In this document: in pieces, positions 5,107 through 5,612 of the stretch
Position numbering within the stretch: position 1 is the stretch's first letter
Layout: each line of letters begins with the position of its first letter
Assembly (NCBI GenBank): GCA_910585855.1
Contig: CAJUGZ010000280.1
Location: 1 to 5,612, forward strand
From: an uncultured Lachnospiraceae bacterium
GTDB taxonomy: Bacteria > Bacillota_A > Clostridia > Lachnospirales > Lachnospiraceae
DNA length: 5,612 bases
Reading direction: 5' to 3'
Translations under genes and position numbers: made by a program
The notes under the pieces: model-generated
What the model saw: the letters and a program-made list of their open reading frames with translations, nothing else
The model's database searches: none
Told to the model about the DNA's origin: nothing

Positions 5107-5280
5107 AACCAGTATACAATACAATGCTTTCTTTTATATGGAAGTATTGGAAAAAGACTTTCAGCAGAGGATATGGAAGGCACTCTTATGTGCATGGTAA
5201 ACGTAGATGTTATCGCAAGAATATGGAGATGATGACGTTTGGTGGGGAAAAGGAAGCAATAGATTGGCAAAAATAAATTG
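5107..5280 (+). other. Intergenic stretch with possible decayed coding sequence
   Basis: No gene is supported. A 50-residue frame (5124-5276) has no ribosome binding site. Protein-like pieces appear in two other frames (for example LSAEDMEGTLMCMVNVDV from about 5158, ending at TGA 5231-5233), as expected of a frameshifted relic, but no parent gene is recognised. There is no hairpin with a T tract, so no terminator for the acetyltransferase genes was found. Confidence 0.3.
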
Positions 5281-5309
5281 TTGTCAATTATATTGACACA
5301 TATTATAAT
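5281..5309 (+). promoter_or_regulatory. Sigma-A type promoter
   Basis: TTGTCA (5281-5286) matches the -35 consensus at five of six positions. After exactly 17 bases comes a perfect TATAAT (5304-5309). This would start transcription about 15-25 bases before the ribosome binding site of the gene at 5339. The nearer TTGACA at 5293 is only five bases from the -10 and is not the -35. Confidence 0.75.
5282..5298. promoter_or_regulatory. 17-bp palindrome overlapping the promoter (operator candidate)
   Basis: TGTCAAT (5282-5288) and ATTGACA (5292-5298) are perfect inverted repeats around TAT. The palindrome covers most of the -35 box and much of the spacer, the usual place for a repressor dimer site. 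No regulator gene is in the window. The TTGACA-like half could arise by chance from promoter composition. Confidence 0.4.
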
Positions 5310-5323
5310 AGAGGTAAAGAAAA

Positions 5324-5331
5324 AGAAGGAG
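5324..5331 (+). promoter_or_regulatory. Ribosome binding site AGAAGGAG
   Basis: AGAAGGAG lies seven bases before ATG 5339 and fixes this start. Confidence 0.8.
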
Positions 5332-5338
5332 CGTCATT

Positions 5339-5612
5339 ATGGAGAAAGCTTTTGAGGAACTGCAAATAAAAGATGATTTCATGTTCAGTGTTATCATGAG
5401 AAATCCAAAATTTTGCAAACCTTTTTTAGAACGGATACTTGGCATCAAGATATCCCACATTGAATATCCGAAATCGCAGGAGACAATAGATATTTCTGCA
5501 GATGCGAAAAGTGTACGTTTGGATATCTATGTAGAAGATGGGAAAGAAACCGTTTACAATATTGAAATGCAGACCACAGAGAATAGAAATCTTCCCAAAC
5601 GAACAAGATATT
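5339..5612 (+). CDS. Rpn family PD-(D/E)XK nuclease / putative transposase (partial at right edge)
   Basis: The first 91 residues of a protein of the Rpn / PDDEXK_2 family, recombination-promoting nucleases often annotated as putative transposases and abundant in Lachnospiraceae. The start MEKAFEELQIKDDFMFSVIM, followed by NPKFCKPFLERILGI and ETIDISADAKSVRLDIYVED, is typical. Candidate catalytic residues are Asp62 (in RLDIYV) and Glu76-x-Gln78 (in IEMQT), the D...ExQ form of the PD-(D/E)XK site. Start ATG 5339 has an excellent ribosome binding site and its own promoter, so it is a unit apart from the acetyltransferases. Family members are usually near 250-300 residues, so about two thirds is outside the window. 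Whether this copy is intact cannot be told. Confidence 0.88.
   Translation, partial: MEKAFEELQIKDDFMFSVIMRNPKFCKPFLERILGIKISHIEYPKSQETIDISADAKSVRLDIYVEDGKETVYNIEMQTTENRNLPKRTRY

Noticed and set aside
4671..5270. Long minus-strand frame of 199 residues
   Set aside because: Antisense of the third acetyltransferase and its coiled coil; very Ser/Ile/Leu-rich, no ribosome binding site, no domain recognised.
5124..5276. 50-residue + strand frame before the Rpn promoter
   Set aside because: No ribosome binding site, odd composition, and protein-like pieces in competing frames; treated as a possible relic only.

Overview
The window looks like accessory DNA from a low-GC Gram-positive gut-type bacterium, probably a member of the Clostridia close to Lachnospiraceae. 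This rests on purine-rich Shine-Dalgarno sites (GGGGAGG, AGAAGGAG), AT-rich coding DNA, a typical Rpn/PD-(D/E)XK 'transposase' start at the right edge, and a leader that resembles the start of a MobC relaxosome gene of an integrative conjugative element (ICE). No rRNA, tRNA, CRISPR array or complete insertion sequence was seen. All supported genes are on the + strand.

Layout. Positions 2-178 are the C-terminal end of an unrecognised acidic protein. Positions 179-1227 carry no convincing gene. They hold an 11-bp direct repeat, a strong intrinsic terminator (438-465) and then a GC-richer run of hairpins to about 885, including a roughly 165-bp imperfect inverted repeat and an oriT-like hairpin. 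I read this as a conjugation-related region (oriT, or a single-strand origin), but a structured RNA is also possible. At 1228 a good ribosome binding site leads into 15 codons resembling MobC, which run in frame into a Rad50/SMC-like ATPase. Base composition drops sharply here: 33/60 G+C at 721-780 against 14/60 at 1981-2040. The ATPase reading frame is cut by one in-frame TAA at 2242-2244 and resumes in the same frame to 2910.

Next come three divergent GNAT acetyltransferases in tandem (2978-3487, 3640-4221, 4291-5106). A possible 50-residue small ORF between the first two overlaps the second by GTGA. No terminator is visible between 2910 and 5106, so these genes are probably transcribed together. 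A well-formed promoter at 5281-5309, overlapped by a 17-bp palindrome, then starts a separate unit, the Rpn-family nuclease gene, which runs off the right edge.

How they may work together: the ATPase has the architecture of SMC-like ATPases common in bacterial defence loci (Walker A, zinc-hook CPxCG, degenerate signature, Walker B). The GNATs may be cargo of the same mobile region. A functional link between ATPase and GNATs is speculation from position only. The best leads are the MobC-ATPase chimera, the single stop that splits the ATPase, and the hairpin array.
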